A stretch of DNA of 64,000 bases from Collimonas humicola (GCF_018304945.1 NZ_JAGQEE010000001.1:496001-560000), one strand, 5' to 3'; numbered from the stretch's first letter, positions 33,389 to 44,227 are shown. Numbers and translations are program-made. Notes: generated from the letters alone by a model not told the origin.

Positions 33389-36364
33389 ATGCCACACAAC
33401 ATGCACCCGAATTCTTCGAATAAATTTATTTCCACCGGTTTAAAGACCCTCACTGCAGCTGTGGTTTCGACCCTGCTGATGGTGTCTAATGTTGAGGCTG
33501 CCGGGCTGGGTAAATTAACCGTGCTGTCCTCGCTGGGGCAACCGTTACGTGCAGAAATTGAGCTTACCTCGGTAAGCCAGGATGAGGCGGGCGGCCTGGT
33601 GGCCAAGCTGGCCAGCCCTGAAACCTACCAGAAGGCCAATATCGATTTCAATCCGGCCTTGCTCTCTTTACAGTTTGCTATCGACCAGCGCGGCGACCGC
33701 CGTTTCGTGCGGGTGACTTCAAGCCAGCCGATCAATGAGCCTTTCGTCGACATGCTGATGGAGCTGGGCGGCACCAAGTCGCATCTGGTGCGCGAATACA
33801 CTTTGCTGCTGGATCCGGCCGGCCAGCGCCAGCCTCAGCCGGCCCAAATGGCAGCTCCGGCGCGTAATGCCGCTGCCGCCGCACCGGTTGCCCGCATCGC
33901 GCCGAGCCAGGCAGCACCATCGTCGCAGGCCAGCGGCGGCTCCACCATTTCCGATGCCACGCGCGCTGCGGCAGCCAGGGCTGTCGCCAGTGGCGGCAAT
34001 AGCAGTAGCCCTGCAGCCGGCAAGGCGGCAGGTTCGGGCAGCCCGGCCAAGGCGGCGCAGGCAGCGCCGGCGGCGGAATCCTCGGGCGGCGATTATCACG
34101 TCAAGAAGGGCGATACACTGGCGCGCATCGCTAGCGAAAACCTGCCTGCCGGCGTTTCGCTCGACCAGATGCTGGTGGCCTTGTACCGCAGCAATGAAGG
34201 CGCGTTTGTCGGCAAGAACATGAACCGCCTGCGTTCCGGCCAGATCCTGTCGATTCCTGATGCCGCCAGTGCCGGCAGCGTCAGCAAGTCGGAAGCGCGG
34301 AACGTGGTAGTGGCGCAATCGAAAGACTTCAAGAACTATCGCAATACGCTGGCCGGGCTGGTTGAGTCGGCCGCTCCGGCGGCAACCGCGGAGCCGCGCC
34401 AAAGCAGCGGCGGTAAAATCACTGCCAAGGTGGAAGAACAGGCCACGCCAGCTAGCGAATCCAAGGACAAGCTGAAACTGTCGCGCGGCGCGGCTGCGGC
34501 CGGCGCTGCTGACGCCAAGGCGGCAGCAACTGCGGCGACGGAAGAAAAGATCGCCCGTGAAAAGGCAGCTGCCGAAGCCCAGGCGCGTGTCAAGGAACTG
34601 GAAAAGAATGTCAGCGATCTGCAAAAGACGCTGGAACTGAAGAACAAGAACCTGGCTGACCTGCAGAATCAGGCCGCCAGCGTGAAACCTGCCGCTCCTG
34701 CGGCGGCGCCTGCTCCTGTCGTGGCTGCAACCCCGGCCCCTGTTGCAGCGGCTCCAACGCCAGCGCCAGCGGTTGCGGCTCCGGCCAAGACTGATTCAAC
34801 AGAAGCGACACCGGCTGCCGGCGCTGCTATCGTCGCTACCGGAGCAGCAGCCCCTGTGGCTTCCGCAGCGGCGGCCGCCGCTGATGCCAGCGCTGCAGCA
34901 CCGGCAGCTCCGGCGGCCGATGCGCCTAAGCCAGTGGTCAAGCCAAAAGCGGCACCTGCGCCTGCGCCAGAACCAAGCATGCTTGCCAGCCTGACCGACA
35001 ATCCATTGCTGTTGCCGGTTGGCGGCGTGCTGGTGGCCTTGCTGGCCGGCCTCGGCCTGTTCCGCTATCGTCGCAACCGGGCGCGCCAGCAAGCGTTCCT
35101 GGACAGCAGCGGCGCGCCAATGACGAATTCGAGCTTGAAGGGTAATTCCCTGTTCGGTTCGACCGGCGGTCAGAGCGTCGACACCAAGAACAGCATTTTC
35201 AATTCGAATTTCGTGCCGTCGGTCAGCCATCTCGACACCAATGTCGATCCGGTCGCCGAGGCTGACGTCTACATCGCTTACGGACGCGATGCCCAGGCCG
35301 AAGAAATCCTGAAAGAAGCCTTGCGCAACCAGCCAGGCCGCAATGCAATCCGCGTCAAGCTGCTGGAAATCTATGCCAACCGCAAGGATCCGCGCTCGTT
35401 TGAAATCCTGGCCAGCGAGTTGTACAGCCTGACCCGCGGCGAGGGCGAGGACTGGCAGCAGGCAGCGGCACTGGGCCTGAATGTCGATCCGGCCAATCCA
35501 CTGTATGGCGGCGGCAAGTTGCAGGAGCAGGTGATCGCCAAGGCCGATGCAATTACCGCACCGACACAGCCTATGGATGGTCTCGATTTCAACTCGCTGA
35601 CAGCGCCGACCGAGCCGCAAGCTGCGCCGGCGCCGATTCCTGAGCTGGTGCATGCCGCCCCTGCGGCAGAACTGCTGGCGCCATTGAGCCAGAATGATCT
35701 GGGCAAACAAGCCAACGCCGCTCCTAAGGCTGAGATCAGCGACATGGATTTTGATCTGGAAGAACTCGGCAGCGCCGCGTCCGCCAATCAGAACACCGTG
35801 CTGTTGTCGCCTGTGCACGAAGCCGGCAAGTCGATGCTCGACTCGCTCGATTTCGAACTGGACCATAAGGCAGCGGCTCCCGCCGCCGCGGCGCCTGCCG
35901 TAGTTCAAGCGGTAGAGAAGGCTGCGCCGGCAGCGGCGACGTTCGGCGCGCTGGATTTCCCAGCCGGCGGCCAGCCGTCCAACTACGAGCCTGCCCACGC
36001 TCACATCGACCTGCCATTTGAAACCAAGCCGGCAGTCAAAGCGCCTGTAGCGCCTTCGTATGCGCAGCATGCAGAGCCGATGGTGGCGCCGCTGGAATTC
36101 AATCTGTCCGGCATGAACCTGGACCTGGACAGCGCGGTCCATGCGCATCCTCCTGCAACTGCCAGCGCTCCTGTGGCGGCTGTCGCTGAAGTGGCGTCGG
36201 CGGCGGCCAGCGCCAATCCTGAAATGGCTACCAAGCTTGACCTGGCTGTCGCTTACAAGGAAATCGGCGACAAGGAAGGCGCGCGTGAGTTGCTGGAAGA
36301 AGTATTGAAGGGCGGCAGTGCAGAGCAGGTGGATGCAGCGAAGCTGTTGATCGCTAAACTGTAA
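33389..36364 (+). CDS. fimV: FimV-like pilus assembly / polar hub protein
   Basis: A 991-residue inner membrane protein. A signal region is followed by the FimV N-terminal domain (AAGLGKLTVLSSLGQPLRAEIELTSVSQDE, about residues 36-66), a LysM peptidoglycan-binding domain (about 237-290, YHVKKGDTLARIASENLP), a coiled coil (about 385-435), Ala/Pro-rich linkers and one transmembrane segment (about 538-560, LLLPVGGVLVALLAGLGLF). The long acidic cytoplasmic part ends in the conserved FimV C-terminal TPR-like motif (TKLDLAVAYKEIGDKEGARELLEEVLKGG). In relatives FimV supports type IV pili, twitching and polar protein placement. Position between asd and truA is standard for the group. Confidence 0.93.
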   Translation: MPHNMHPNSSNKFISTGLKTLTAAVVSTLLMVSNVEAAGLGKLTVLSSLGQPLRAEIELTSVSQDEAGGLVAKLASPETYQKANIDFNPALLSLQFAIDQRGDRRFVRVTSSQPINEPFVDMLMELGGTKSHLVREYTLLLDPAGQRQPQPAQMAAPARNAAAAAPVARIAPSQAAPSSQASGGSTISDATRAAAARAVASGGNSSSPAAGKAAGSGSPAKAAQAAPAAESSGGDYHVKKGDTLARIASENLPAGVSLDQMLVALYRSNEGAFVGKNMNRLRSGQILSIPDAASAGSVSKSEARNVVVAQSKDFKNYRNTLAGLVESAAPAATAEPRQSSGGKITAKVEEQATPASESKDKLKLSRGAAAAGAADAKAAATAATEEKIAREKAAAEAQARVKELEKNVSDLQKTLELKNKNLADLQNQAASVKPAAPAAAPAPVVAATPAPVAAAPTPAPAVAAPAKTDSTEATPAAGAAIVATGAAAPVASAAAAAADASAAAPAAPAADAPKPVVKPKAAPAPAPEPSMLASLTDNPLLLPVGGVLVALLAGLGLFRYRRNRARQQAFLDSSGAPMTNSSLKGNSLFGSTGGQSVDTKNSIFNSNFVPSVSHLDTNVDPVAEADVYIAYGRDAQAEEILKEALRNQPGRNAIRVKLLEIYANRKDPRSFEILASELYSLTRGEGEDWQQAAALGLNVDPANPLYGGGKLQEQVIAKADAITAPTQPMDGLDFNSLTAPTEPQAAPAPIPELVHAAPAAELLAPLSQNDLGKQANAAPKAEISDMDFDLEELGSAASANQNTVLLSPVHEAGKSMLDSLDFELDHKAAAPAAAAPAVVQAVEKAAPAAATFGALDFPAGGQPSNYEPAHAHIDLPFETKPAVKAPVAPSYAQHAEPMVAPLEFNLSGMNLDLDSAVHAHPPATASAPVAAVAEVASAAASANPEMATKLDLAVAYKEIGDKEGARELLEEVLKGGSAEQVDAAKLLIAKL

Positions 36365-36430
36365 TCAGTGCGTTGCATCCTGACTGAGGAAGCAACTCAC
36401 TGCTAGAATCACGGTAGCATTTTGCCAAAG

Positions 36431-36463
36431 GACGGGCGCAGCGTAATGCTGGCGCCCGTTTTC
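36431..36463 (+). terminator. Hairpin between fimV and truA
   Basis: ACGGGCGC (36432-36439) pairs with GCGCCCGT (36452-36459), followed by TTTTC. The inner AGC/GCT can extend the stem. It lies 20 nt before truA, so it is probably a fimV terminator or partial attenuator. Confidence 0.6.
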
Positions 36464-36483
36464 ATTTATATAACAGGATTTGG

Positions 36484-37293
36484 ATGAAACGTATCGTTCT
36501 CGGCGTGCAGTACGACGGCACACCTTGGCAAGGATGGCAGACCCAGCCCAGCGGCATGACTGTGCAGGACCGGCTCGAATTCGCCTTGCAAAAATTCACC
36601 CAGAGCCCGGTCGCCACTACCTGCGCCGGCCGTACCGACTCGGGTGTGCATGCGCTGGAGCAGGTGGTGCATTTCGATACCCACTTGTCGCGCGAGATAT
36701 TTTCCTGGGTGCGCGGCCTGAACGCCTTTTTGCCGCCTTCCATCGCCGTGCGCTGGGCGCATGAGCTGCCTATCGTTGCCGGCGGCGAGGAGCACGATAA
36801 TTTTCATGCACGCTTCAGCGCCAGCGCCAGGACTTATCATTATCTTTTGTATAATAATCCGGTGCGCTCGCCGCTGCTGGAGGGCAAGGCAGGGTGGGTA
36901 TTCCGGCCGCTGGAGGTCGAGCTGATGCGTCAGGCAGCTGCCCACCTGATCGGCACGCACGATTTTTCCGCATTTCGCGCCATCGAGTGCCAGGCCAAGT
37001 CGCCGGTGCGCAGCATGGACCAGATCGGCATAGAGCGGCGCGGCGATCTGATCGTCTTCACTTTGCGCGCCAACGCCTTCCTGCATCACATGGTGCGCAA
37101 TATCGTCGGTTCCCTGATCTACACCGGCCATGGCAGCAAACCGCCGCAGTGGATCGCCGAACTGCTGCAGCAGCGCGACCGCAGCCGCGCCGCGCCGACG
37201 TTCATGCCGGACGGCTTGTACCTTGCGCAAGTGGCTTACGACCAGAAGTGGCAGCTGCCGCAGCAGCCGGCGGGATTGTTGCCTTGGCTGTAA
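36484..37293 (+). CDS. truA: tRNA pseudouridine(38-40) synthase
   Basis: A 269-residue cytoplasmic enzyme that converts uridines 38-40 of the tRNA anticodon stem to pseudouridine. The catalytic aspartate is in the motif [20 protein letters not shown]; other family segments are [15 protein letters not shown] at the start, [20 protein letters not shown] and [19 protein letters not shown]. Length is typical. An AGGA site lies before the ATG. It is the usual neighbour of fimV and trpF in Burkholderiales. Confidence 0.97.
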   Translation: MKRIVLGVQYDGTPWQGWQTQPSGMTVQDRLEFALQKFTQSPVATTCAGRTDSGVHALEQVVHFDTHLSREIFSWVRGLNAFLPPSIAVRWAHELPIVAGGEEHDNFHARFSASARTYHYLLYNNPVRSPLLEGKAGWVFRPLEVELMRQAAAHLIGTHDFSAFRAIECQAKSPVRSMDQIGIERRGDLIVFTLRANAFLHHMVRNIVGSLIYTGHGSKPPQWIAELLQQRDRSRAAPTFMPDGLYLAQVAYDQKWQLPQQPAGLLPWL

Positions 37294-37391
37294 AAGCGAA
37301 GGCCTCGTTAGGAAGTAAATTGGCTGTCAATTTGTCACGCCTGCACAATGATATAGTGTGTTTGTTGATGTTTTGTTGAATAGACCAGCCC

Positions 37392-38066
37392 ATGAGCCAC
37401 CGTACCAGAATCAAGATCTGCGGCCTGACCCGCGCGCAGGATGTGCGCGCCGCCGTGGAAGCCGGCGCCGACGCGCTCGGTTTCGTGTTCTATCCCAAGA
37501 GTCCGCGCTATGTCACGCCCAGCCAGGCCGCCGCCCTGATCGCTACGGTGCCGCCTTTTGTCACCACGGTCGGTTTGTTCGTCAACGCCGAAGCGGCGCA
37601 GCTGCGCGAGATCGTGGCCGAGGCGCCGGTATCGCTGCTGCAATTCCACGGCGATGAGACGGTAGGGCACAGCGCGGCGCTGGCGGCGGCAGTCAATCGG
37701 CCGTTTGTCCGTGCCATGCGCATTGGAAATGCAACCCTGGCCGCAGATTTGATAGAATATGCCCAGGCCTACGCGGCCGGCAGCCGTCTGTTTGCAGGAT
37801 TGCTGCTGGATACCCTGGTAGAAGCTTATGGTGGCAGTGGAAAGGTATTTGATTGGTCTCTCATCCCAAAAGAGCTCGCGCCTCAGGTCGTTTTAAGTGG
37901 TGGCTTGAGCGTGCACAATGCGACTGACGCGGTAAGGCGCGTACGCCCCTTTGCGGTCGACATCAGCAGTGGCGTCGAACAAGAAAAGGGCATCAAGGAC
38001 GCCGCCAAGATTCGCGCATTCATTGCCGCGATACGGCAGGCGGATGCAGATCCGGGCGAGATATAG
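37392..38066 (+). CDS. trpF: Phosphoribosylanthranilate isomerase
   Basis: A 224-residue TIM-barrel enzyme of tryptophan synthesis that isomerises N-(5-phosphoribosyl)anthranilate. The N-terminal KICGLTRAQDVRAAVEAGADALGFVFYPKSPRYV contains the catalytic Cys; DTLVEAYGGSGKVFDWSLIP and VVLSGGLSVHNATDAVR follow, with the phosphate-binding end PFAVDISSGVEQEKGIKDAAKI and its catalytic Asp. Length is standard. It precedes trpB and trpA; the other trp genes are not in this window. Confidence 0.96.
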   Translation: MSHRTRIKICGLTRAQDVRAAVEAGADALGFVFYPKSPRYVTPSQAAALIATVPPFVTTVGLFVNAEAAQLREIVAEAPVSLLQFHGDETVGHSAALAAAVNRPFVRAMRIGNATLAADLIEYAQAYAAGSRLFAGLLLDTLVEAYGGSGKVFDWSLIPKELAPQVVLSGGLSVHNATDAVRRVRPFAVDISSGVEQEKGIKDAAKIRAFIAAIRQADADPGEI

Positions 38067-38134
38067 CCTATAGCCGCAGCCCGCTGCAGCATTGCTTGGA
38101 TCGGCAAACCGGCACACCTTTATAGAGACAAATC

Positions 38135-39400
38135 ATGAAAGAGTTAACCCCACTCGAGCAATACGCCGAGCGCCAGCCGCTCGCCGCCAGCACCTTGCGC
38201 CAGAGCGCGCAATACAATTTGCCGGACGCCAAAGGCCACTTCGGCATGTACGGCGGCAGCTTCGTCTCGGAAACGCTGACCCTGGCCCTGAGCGAATTGC
38301 AACAGGCTTATGCCAAATACCAAAACGAGCCGCAATTCCTGGCCGAATTCCACAACGAGCTGAAACACTTCGTCGGCCGTCCCAGTCCGATTTACCACGC
38401 CAAGCGCTGGTCGGAACAGATGGGTGGCGCGCAGATCTATTTCAAACGCGAGGATCTGAATCACACGGGCGCCCACAAGATCAATAATGTGATCGGCCAG
38501 GCCTTGCTGGCCCGGCGCATGGGTAAGCCGCGCGTGATCGCGGAAACCGGCGCCGGCCAGCACGGCGTCGCCACCGCCACCATCTGCGCCCGCTTCGGCC
38601 TTGAATGCGTGGTCTACATGGGCAGCGAAGACGTCAAGCGGCAGATGCAGAACGTCTACCGCATGAACCTGCTGGGCGCCAAGGTGGTGCCGGTGGAGTC
38701 CGGCTCCAAGACCCTGAAAGACGCGCTCAACGAAGCCATGCGCGACTGGGTCACCAATGTCGAAGACACTTTCTACATCATCGGCACGGTGGCTGGCCCG
38801 CATCCTTATCCGATGATGGTGCGCGATTTCCAGTCGGTGATCGGCAACGAGTGTCTGACGCAGATGCCGGAAATGGCCGGACGCCAGCCTGATCACGTGG
38901 TCGCCTGCGTTGGCGGCGGCTCGAACGCGATGGGGATTTTCTATCCGTATATCGATCACCACGATGTCGCGCTGGTCGGGGTGGAAGCGGCGGGCGAGGG
39001 ACTGGCCAGCGGCAAGCACTCCGCTTCGCTGACGCTGGGTTCGCCGGGCGTGTTGCACGGCAACCGTACCTATCTGCTGCAAGATGAAAACGGTCAGATC
39101 ATCGAGACCCATTCGGTGTCGGCCGGGCTGGATTATCCGGGCGTGGGTCCCGAGCATGCCTGGCTCAAGGATTCCGGCCGCGCAACTTACGAAACCGTGA
39201 CCGATGACGAAGCGTTGGCGGCTTTCCATACCTGCTGCCGCATCGAAGGGATCATCCCGGCGCTGGAATCGAGCCATGCGCTGGCGTATGCAGCGCGGCT
39301 GGCGGCGACCTTGCCGAAGGATAAGATCATCCTGGCCAATTTGTCCGGCCGCGGCGACAAGGACATGCACACCGTTGCCGAACGCTTGAAACTGGCCTAG
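38135..39400 (+). CDS. trpB: Tryptophan synthase beta chain
   Basis: A 421-residue PLP enzyme that joins indole and serine to make tryptophan. It has [23 protein letters not shown] at the start, the PLP lysine in [51 protein letters not shown], the phosphate-binding glycine loop GGGSNAMG and the C-terminal [17 protein letters not shown]. Length is slightly above 400 because of an N-terminal extension. It pairs with TrpA encoded 95 nt downstream. Confidence 0.97.
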   Translation: MKELTPLEQYAERQPLAASTLRQSAQYNLPDAKGHFGMYGGSFVSETLTLALSELQQAYAKYQNEPQFLAEFHNELKHFVGRPSPIYHAKRWSEQMGGAQIYFKREDLNHTGAHKINNVIGQALLARRMGKPRVIAETGAGQHGVATATICARFGLECVVYMGSEDVKRQMQNVYRMNLLGAKVVPVESGSKTLKDALNEAMRDWVTNVEDTFYIIGTVAGPHPYPMMVRDFQSVIGNECLTQMPEMAGRQPDHVVACVGGGSNAMGIFYPYIDHHDVALVGVEAAGEGLASGKHSASLTLGSPGVLHGNRTYLLQDENGQIIETHSVSAGLDYPGVGPEHAWLKDSGRATYETVTDDEALAAFHTCCRIEGIIPALESSHALAYAARLAATLPKDKIILANLSGRGDKDMHTVAERLKLA

Positions 39401-39495
39401 TCCGTGACCAGGTCCGGGCCGGCATCACCGCGGCCCGGTACAAGCGCGCAAGCTCCCCACAACGCAATCCATTTCGATAAAATTCGATAAATCCT

Positions 39496-40293
39496 ATGTC
39501 CCGAATCCAGACTACCCTGGCCGCACTCGCGGCCAGCAATAAAAAAGGCTTGATCCCATTCATCACCGCCGGCGACCCGGCGCCGGAACTGACCGTGCCG
39601 CTGATGCACGCGCTGGTCAGGGGCGGCGCCGACATCCTGGAACTGGGTGTGCCGTTTTCCGATCCAATGGCGGAAGGGCCGGTGATCCAGCGCGCTTGCG
39701 AGCGTGCGCTCAAGTTCGGCGTCAGCCTGCATGATGTTCTCGGCTACGTACGCGAGTTCCGCCAGACCAACAGCAGCACGCCTGTGGTATTGATGGGCTA
39801 TGCCAATCCGCTGGAGCGGATGGGTGTCGACGCTTTCATCGCTGCTGCGAAAGAAGCTGGTGTCGATGGCAGTATCGTGGTCGATTATCCGCCGGAAGAG
39901 TGCGAAGAGTTCGCCGAGAAAATGCAGGCCAACGGCATGGACCCGATTTTCCTGCTGGCGCCGACCTCGACCGAAGAGCGGATTAAGCAAGTTGCCAAGG
40001 TCGGCGGCGGATTCACGTATTATGTGTCGTTGAAAGGTGTAACCGGCGCCGCCAATATCGACACGGCAGAGGTGGCGGCGCGCGTAGCGGCCATCCGCAA
40101 GCATGTCAAACTGCCAATCGGCGTCGGTTTCGGCATCCGCGACGCCGCCACTGCCAAGGCCGTGGCGCAGGTGTCGGACGCCATCGTCATCGGCAGCCGG
40201 ATCATTCAGGAACTGGAAAATACGCCGCCTGCACAGGCGGTGGCAGCGGTGGAAAGCTTCTTGTCGGGGATCAGAAAAGCGCTGGATGAGTGA
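39496..40293 (+). CDS. trpA: Tryptophan synthase alpha chain
   Basis: A 265-residue TIM-barrel subunit that cleaves indole-3-glycerol phosphate and passes indole to TrpB. The catalytic Glu lies in [25 protein letters not shown] with the partner Asp; family segments [40 protein letters not shown] and [29 protein letters not shown] are present. Length is standard. It is followed 114 nt later by accD. Confidence 0.97.
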   Translation: MSRIQTTLAALAASNKKGLIPFITAGDPAPELTVPLMHALVRGGADILELGVPFSDPMAEGPVIQRACERALKFGVSLHDVLGYVREFRQTNSSTPVVLMGYANPLERMGVDAFIAAAKEAGVDGSIVVDYPPEECEEFAEKMQANGMDPIFLLAPTSTEERIKQVAKVGGGFTYYVSLKGVTGAANIDTAEVAARVAAIRKHVKLPIGVGFGIRDAATAKAVAQVSDAIVIGSRIIQELENTPPAQAVAAVESFLSGIRKALDE

Positions 40294-40407
40294 TTTTTGA
40301 TATTTTTAATGTATTAATGGCACGCAATCTATCTTTGATTAGCTATTTCGCTGATGCAGGGATAAAGGTAAAATTCGGCAAGAAAAAAATATGAAGGAGG
40401 TCGCTCC

Positions 40408-41280
40408 ATGAGTTGGCTAGAAAAATTACTACCCCCGCGCATTCAGCGCAGTGACTCGGCAACCCGCAAGTCCATCCCTGAAGGCCTGTGGGTCAAGTGC
40501 CCATCCTGCGAAGCGGTGCTGTATCGTACCGACCTGGAATCGAACATCCATGTCTGCCCGAAATGCGATCACCACATGCGGATACGCGCACGCGAACGCC
40601 TGGACGCGCTGCTGGATGCCGGCGGCCGCTATGAAATCGGCCAGGAAGCGCTGCCGATCGATACGCTCAAGTTCAAAGACAGCAAAAAATACCCTGATCG
40701 CCTCAAGGCCGCGATGGACGCCACCGGCGAAACCGATGCCCTGGTCGTGCTCGGCGGTTCCATCATGACCTTGCCGGTAGTGGTGGCGGCGTTTGAATTC
40801 GAATTCATGGGCGGCTCCATGGGCTCGGTCGTCGGCGAACGCTTTGTGCGCGGCGCCCAGGTTGCGCTGGAGCAGAAAGTGCCATTCATCTGCATTACTG
40901 CCACCGGCGGCGCGCGCATGCAGGAGGGCTTGCTGTCGCTGATGCAGATGGCCAAGACCACTTCCATGCTGACCAAGCTGTCGGAAAAGAAGCTGCCGTT
41001 CATCAGTGTCCTGACCGACCCGACCATGGGCGGCGTCTCCGCTTCGTTCGCCTTCATGGGCGACGTCGTGATTGCCGAGCCGAAAGCGCTGATCGGTTTT
41101 GCCGGTCCGCGCGTGATCGAGAACACCGTGCGTGAAAAGCTGCCTGAGGGCTTCCAGCGCGCCGAGTTCCTGGTCACCAAGGGCGCCGTCGACATGATTG
41201 TCGATCGCCGCAAGATGCGTGAAGAAATTGCCCGTTTGTTGGCGTTATTGCAAGATCAGCCGGCCGAATCCATCGCCTGA
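40408..41280 (+). CDS. accD: Acetyl-CoA carboxylase carboxyltransferase subunit beta
   Basis: A 290-residue subunit of the carboxyltransferase that makes malonyl-CoA for fatty acid and polyene synthesis. The N-terminal four-cysteine zinc finger is clear: [23 protein letters not shown] (about residues 31-54). The crotonase-like core includes [68 protein letters not shown] lies before the ATG, a very strong ribosome binding site. A perfect terminator follows. Confidence 0.97.
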   Translation: MSWLEKLLPPRIQRSDSATRKSIPEGLWVKCPSCEAVLYRTDLESNIHVCPKCDHHMRIRARERLDALLDAGGRYEIGQEALPIDTLKFKDSKKYPDRLKAAMDATGETDALVVLGGSIMTLPVVVAAFEFEFMGGSMGSVVGERFVRGAQVALEQKVPFICITATGGARMQEGLLSLMQMAKTTSMLTKLSEKKLPFISVLTDPTMGGVSASFAFMGDVVIAEPKALIGFAGPRVIENTVREKLPEGFQRAEFLVTKGAVDMIVDRRKMREEIARLLALLQDQPAESIA

Positions 41281-41295
41281 TGTAAAGCCTGTTCC

Positions 41296-41333
41296 AAGGC
41301 CTGAACCGGCGACGGTTCAGGCCTTTTGTTTTT
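41296..41333 (+). terminator. Strong intrinsic terminator after accD
   Basis: A perfect 12-bp stem AAGGCCTGAACC (41296-41307) / GGTTCAGGCCTT (41314-41325) with a 6-nt loop is followed by TTGTTTTT. It separates accD from folC by about 15 nt from the folC start. Confidence 0.9.
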
Positions 41334-41347
41334 AGCTGGATGTCAAA

Positions 41348-42658
41348 ATGTCAAATATTTCCGCCAAGCCTGTGACGCTTGCCGACTGGCTCGCGCTGCT
41401 GGAGTCGCGCCATTTCAAAACCATCGACATGGGCCTGGACCGGGTGGTGCAGGTGAAGCAAAGACTTCAGCTGCAATTCGCCTGTCCGGTCATCATGGTG
41501 GCTGGCACCAATGGCAAGGGTTCGACTTGCGCCATGCTGGAATCGATATTGCTGCGCGCCGGCTACAAGGTCGGGCTGTACATCAAGCCGCATTTCCTCG
41601 ACTTCAACGAACGCGCCCGCATTGGCGGCGAATCGGCCTCGGACGCCGCCCTGATCGCCAGCTTCGAAGCGGTGGAAGCGCAGCGCGGCGATATTTCCCT
41701 GACTTATTTTGAATTCACTACCCTGGCCATCATGCATCTGCTGGCAGAGGCCGGACTCGATGTGGTGATCCTGGAAGTCGGCCTGGGCGGCCGTCTCGAC
41801 GCCGTCAATATTGTCGATGCCGACGTCTCCATCGTCACCAGCGTGGATATCGACCACACCGAATACCTGGGCGACACACGCGAGAAAATCGGCTTTGAAA
41901 AGGCTGGCATTTTCCGTCCGGGCAAGGCCGCCATCTGCAGCGATCCGGTGCCGCCGCAATCGCTGATCGATCACGCCAACGCCATTGGCGCCGATCTCTG
42001 GCTGCTGGGGCGCGACTTCAACTATACCGGCGACAAGCAGCAGTGGAACTACGGCGGCCGCGGCCAGCGCCGCAATGCGCTGGGCTATCCCAGCCTGCGC
42101 GGCGCCAATCAGCTGCTGAATGCTTCGGCCGCGCTGGCTGCCCTGGAGGCGCTGCGGCAGCAATTGCCGGTCAGCGCCCAGGAAGTGCGCAGCGGCTTCG
42201 TCATGATGGATCTGCCTGGCCGCTTCCAGGTGCTGCCAGGCCAGCCGCTGGTGATCCTGGATGTGGCGCATAACCCGCATGCGGCTGCAACGCTGGCGCA
42301 GAATCTCGACAACATGGGCTTTCACCCTTACACCTATGCGGTGTTCGGCGCCATGCTGGACAAGGATATCGAAGGCATCGTCGCGCAACTGAAGACCCGT
42401 ATCGATCACTGGTGCCTGACCGCCTTGCCGCTGCCGCGCGCCGCCAGCGGCGAGCAATTGAAAGAACGTTTGCTGGAAGCCGGTGTCCATCCCGAGGCCG
42501 GACCGGATGCGCAATCGAGCATCAGCAGTTTCGATTCTCCCGCTGAAGCCTATGCAAATGCCTTAGGCAGGGCAGGTGAGAATGATAGAATTGTGGTTTT
42601 CGGATCGTTCCTGACTGTAGCTGGCGTAATGGCGGCGAGAAAGTCCGGATTTCACTGA
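41348..42658 (+). CDS. folC: Bifunctional folylpolyglutamate / dihydrofolate synthase
   Basis: A 436-residue Mur-ligase-type enzyme that adds glutamate to dihydropteroate and to folates. The ATP loop is MVAGTNGKGSTCAMLESIL, followed by GLYIKPHFLDFNERARIGGE, the omega-loop region LEVGLGGRLDAVNIVDADVSIVTSVDIDHTEYLG with the metal ligands, and DVAHNPHAAATLAQNL at the start of the C-terminal domain. Length is typical. It begins shortly after the accD terminator and is followed by the SPOR protein, cvpA and purF. Confidence 0.95.
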   Translation: MSNISAKPVTLADWLALLESRHFKTIDMGLDRVVQVKQRLQLQFACPVIMVAGTNGKGSTCAMLESILLRAGYKVGLYIKPHFLDFNERARIGGESASDAALIASFEAVEAQRGDISLTYFEFTTLAIMHLLAEAGLDVVILEVGLGGRLDAVNIVDADVSIVTSVDIDHTEYLGDTREKIGFEKAGIFRPGKAAICSDPVPPQSLIDHANAIGADLWLLGRDFNYTGDKQQWNYGGRGQRRNALGYPSLRGANQLLNASAALAALEALRQQLPVSAQEVRSGFVMMDLPGRFQVLPGQPLVILDVAHNPHAAATLAQNLDNMGFHPYTYAVFGAMLDKDIEGIVAQLKTRIDHWCLTALPLPRAASGEQLKERLLEAGVHPEAGPDAQSSISSFDSPAEAYANALGRAGENDRIVVFGSFLTVAGVMAARKSGFH

Positions 42659-42713
42659 CGATTTATCGGCGGCCATGGTTTCCGGCCGCTGACTAGCTAG
42701 CAAAATATATCGC

Positions 42714-43658
42714 ATGGGTTTGTTCTCTTTTCTTCGCAAAAACAAGCAGCAAACCGACCCTGACCAGGGTGTTTACCGTTCCAAGGCCGATACCGGAATC
42801 GGCACGGACGCCGAACAGGCGGAATTGCCTTTGCGTGCCCGCAAAGCCAGGACTGGCAAAGCGTCGAATCAGCAAAACGAAGCAGTGGATCCGGTCTTGC
42901 CGGAAAAGAAACGTGCCCGCCGTCGCCTGGTGGGGGCGGTGGCGCTGGTGCTGGCGGTCGTGATCGTGCTGCCGATGATCCTCGATTCCGAACCGAAACC
43001 GCTGGCGGACGACATTGCGATCCAGATTCCCTCGCGCGACACGCAGGCGGCCAGCGCTTCTGCCAGTGCGGCGGCCTCAGTCAATAGCAGCGGTCTCGAT
43101 AAGCAGGAAGAAATCGTCGATCCCGCCAGCAGTACTACTCCTGCGGCGGCCGTCAAACCGCCGGCAGCCGCAACGCCGCCGGCAACTGCCGCCGCCAAGC
43201 CTGCGGCGCCTGACAGTCTTGCTGTTGTGACACCGCCAATGCCGGCGCCGAAGCCGGTGGCGCCTGCGGCCACGCCTAAACCTGAAGCGAAGCCGAAGCC
43301 GGAAGCCAAGCCGAAAGCGGAAGCTAAACCGAAGCCGGAGCCGGCGGCGGACAAGAGCGACGACTCAGCGCGCGCGCTGGCGATCCTGGACGGCCACAGC
43401 GACGCTGCGCCGGCTCCAGAGAAAAAGCCAGGCAAGTTCGTGCTGCAGGTTGCTGCGCTGGCGTCTCAGGACAAGGTCAATGAACTGCAGGGCAAGCTGA
43501 AAGAAGCCGGCATCCATTCCTATACGCAAAAGGTCCCGACCGCGGCGGGTGAGCGCATCCGCATCCGGGTCGGTCCGTTCAGCAGCAAGGAAGAAGCTGA
43601 AAAGGCCCGCGCCAAGCTGGCCAAGCTGGGTCTCAACGGCAGTTTGATTCCGGGTTAA
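42714..43658 (+). CDS. SPOR-domain cell-division protein, DedD-like
   Basis: A 314-residue inner membrane protein: basic cytoplasmic N-terminus, one transmembrane segment (about residues 77-95, LVGAVALVLAVVIVLPMIL), a long Ala/Pro/Lys/Glu linker with KPEAKPKPEAKPKAEAKP repeats (about 185-210) and a C-terminal SPOR domain (about 238-314, KFVLQVAALASQDKVNELQGKLKEAGI ... RIRVGPFSSKEEAEKARAKLAKLG). SPOR domains bind denuded glycan strands at the septum. Its place between folC and cvpA matches DedD in other bacteria. The start is the ATG at 42714. Confidence 0.9.
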   Translation: MGLFSFLRKNKQQTDPDQGVYRSKADTGIGTDAEQAELPLRARKARTGKASNQQNEAVDPVLPEKKRARRRLVGAVALVLAVVIVLPMILDSEPKPLADDIAIQIPSRDTQAASASASAAASVNSSGLDKQEEIVDPASSTTPAAAVKPPAAATPPATAAAKPAAPDSLAVVTPPMPAPKPVAPAATPKPEAKPKPEAKPKAEAKPKPEPAADKSDDSARALAILDGHSDAAPAPEKKPGKFVLQVAALASQDKVNELQGKLKEAGIHSYTQKVPTAAGERIRIRVGPFSSKEEAEKARAKLAKLGLNGSLIPG

Positions 43659-43738
43659 ATAGACTGGCTTGATACAGGCAGCTTGATTTCCGCGTCATCT
43701 GCGCCATATAGACTACTGATCAGAAACCTTCGAGCCGC

Positions 43739-44227
43739 GTGACAATTTTCGATTATCTGGTGCTGTTCGTGCTGCTCTGCTCGGTCGTGATCAGCACCTT
43801 GCGCGGTCTGGTGAAGGAAGTCCTGTCCCTGGCAAGCTGGGTGATTGCCTTGATTGTTGCCAACGCGTACGGCCAAAATCTGGCAGAATTGCTCCCCGAT
43901 GCGATTCCTGGAAATGTAACGCGGTTAATCGTGGCTTTCCTGGCGCTGTTTATTGGCGTAAGGTTATTAATGATGTTGTTGAGCATGGCGCTCGACGCTG
44001 TGATCAAGGCCAGCGGCCTGGGGCTGGTGGATCATGGGCTGGGTGTGGTGTTCGGACTGGCGCGCGGCCTGGTGATCGTGCTGGCGGCGGTCCTGGTGTG
44101 CGGTGCTACGGCAATTCCGCGACAGCCTTTCTGGCGCGATGCGATGCTGAGCCCGCTGGCGGAAACCGCCGCGCGAACTGCCATCCCCTATTTGCCGGGG
44201 GAGTTTGCGAGCCATTTGAAGTTTTGA
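43739..44227 (+). CDS. cvpA: CvpA family membrane protein
   Basis: A 162-residue inner membrane protein with four predicted transmembrane segments. The family start TIFDYLVLFVLLCSVVISTLRGLVKEVLSLASWVIALIVA is clear, with the conserved R-G-x-x-x-E segment. CvpA was named for colicin V production and lies before purF in many bacteria; its molecular role in envelope homeostasis is not settled. The start codon is GTG at 43739; no closer ATG fits. It is 89 nt before purF. Confidence 0.92.
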   Translation: MTIFDYLVLFVLLCSVVISTLRGLVKEVLSLASWVIALIVANAYGQNLAELLPDAIPGNVTRLIVAFLALFIGVRLLMMLLSMALDAVIKASGLGLVDHGLGVVFGLARGLVIVLAAVLVCGATAIPRQPFWRDAMLSPLAETAARTAIPYLPGEFASHLKF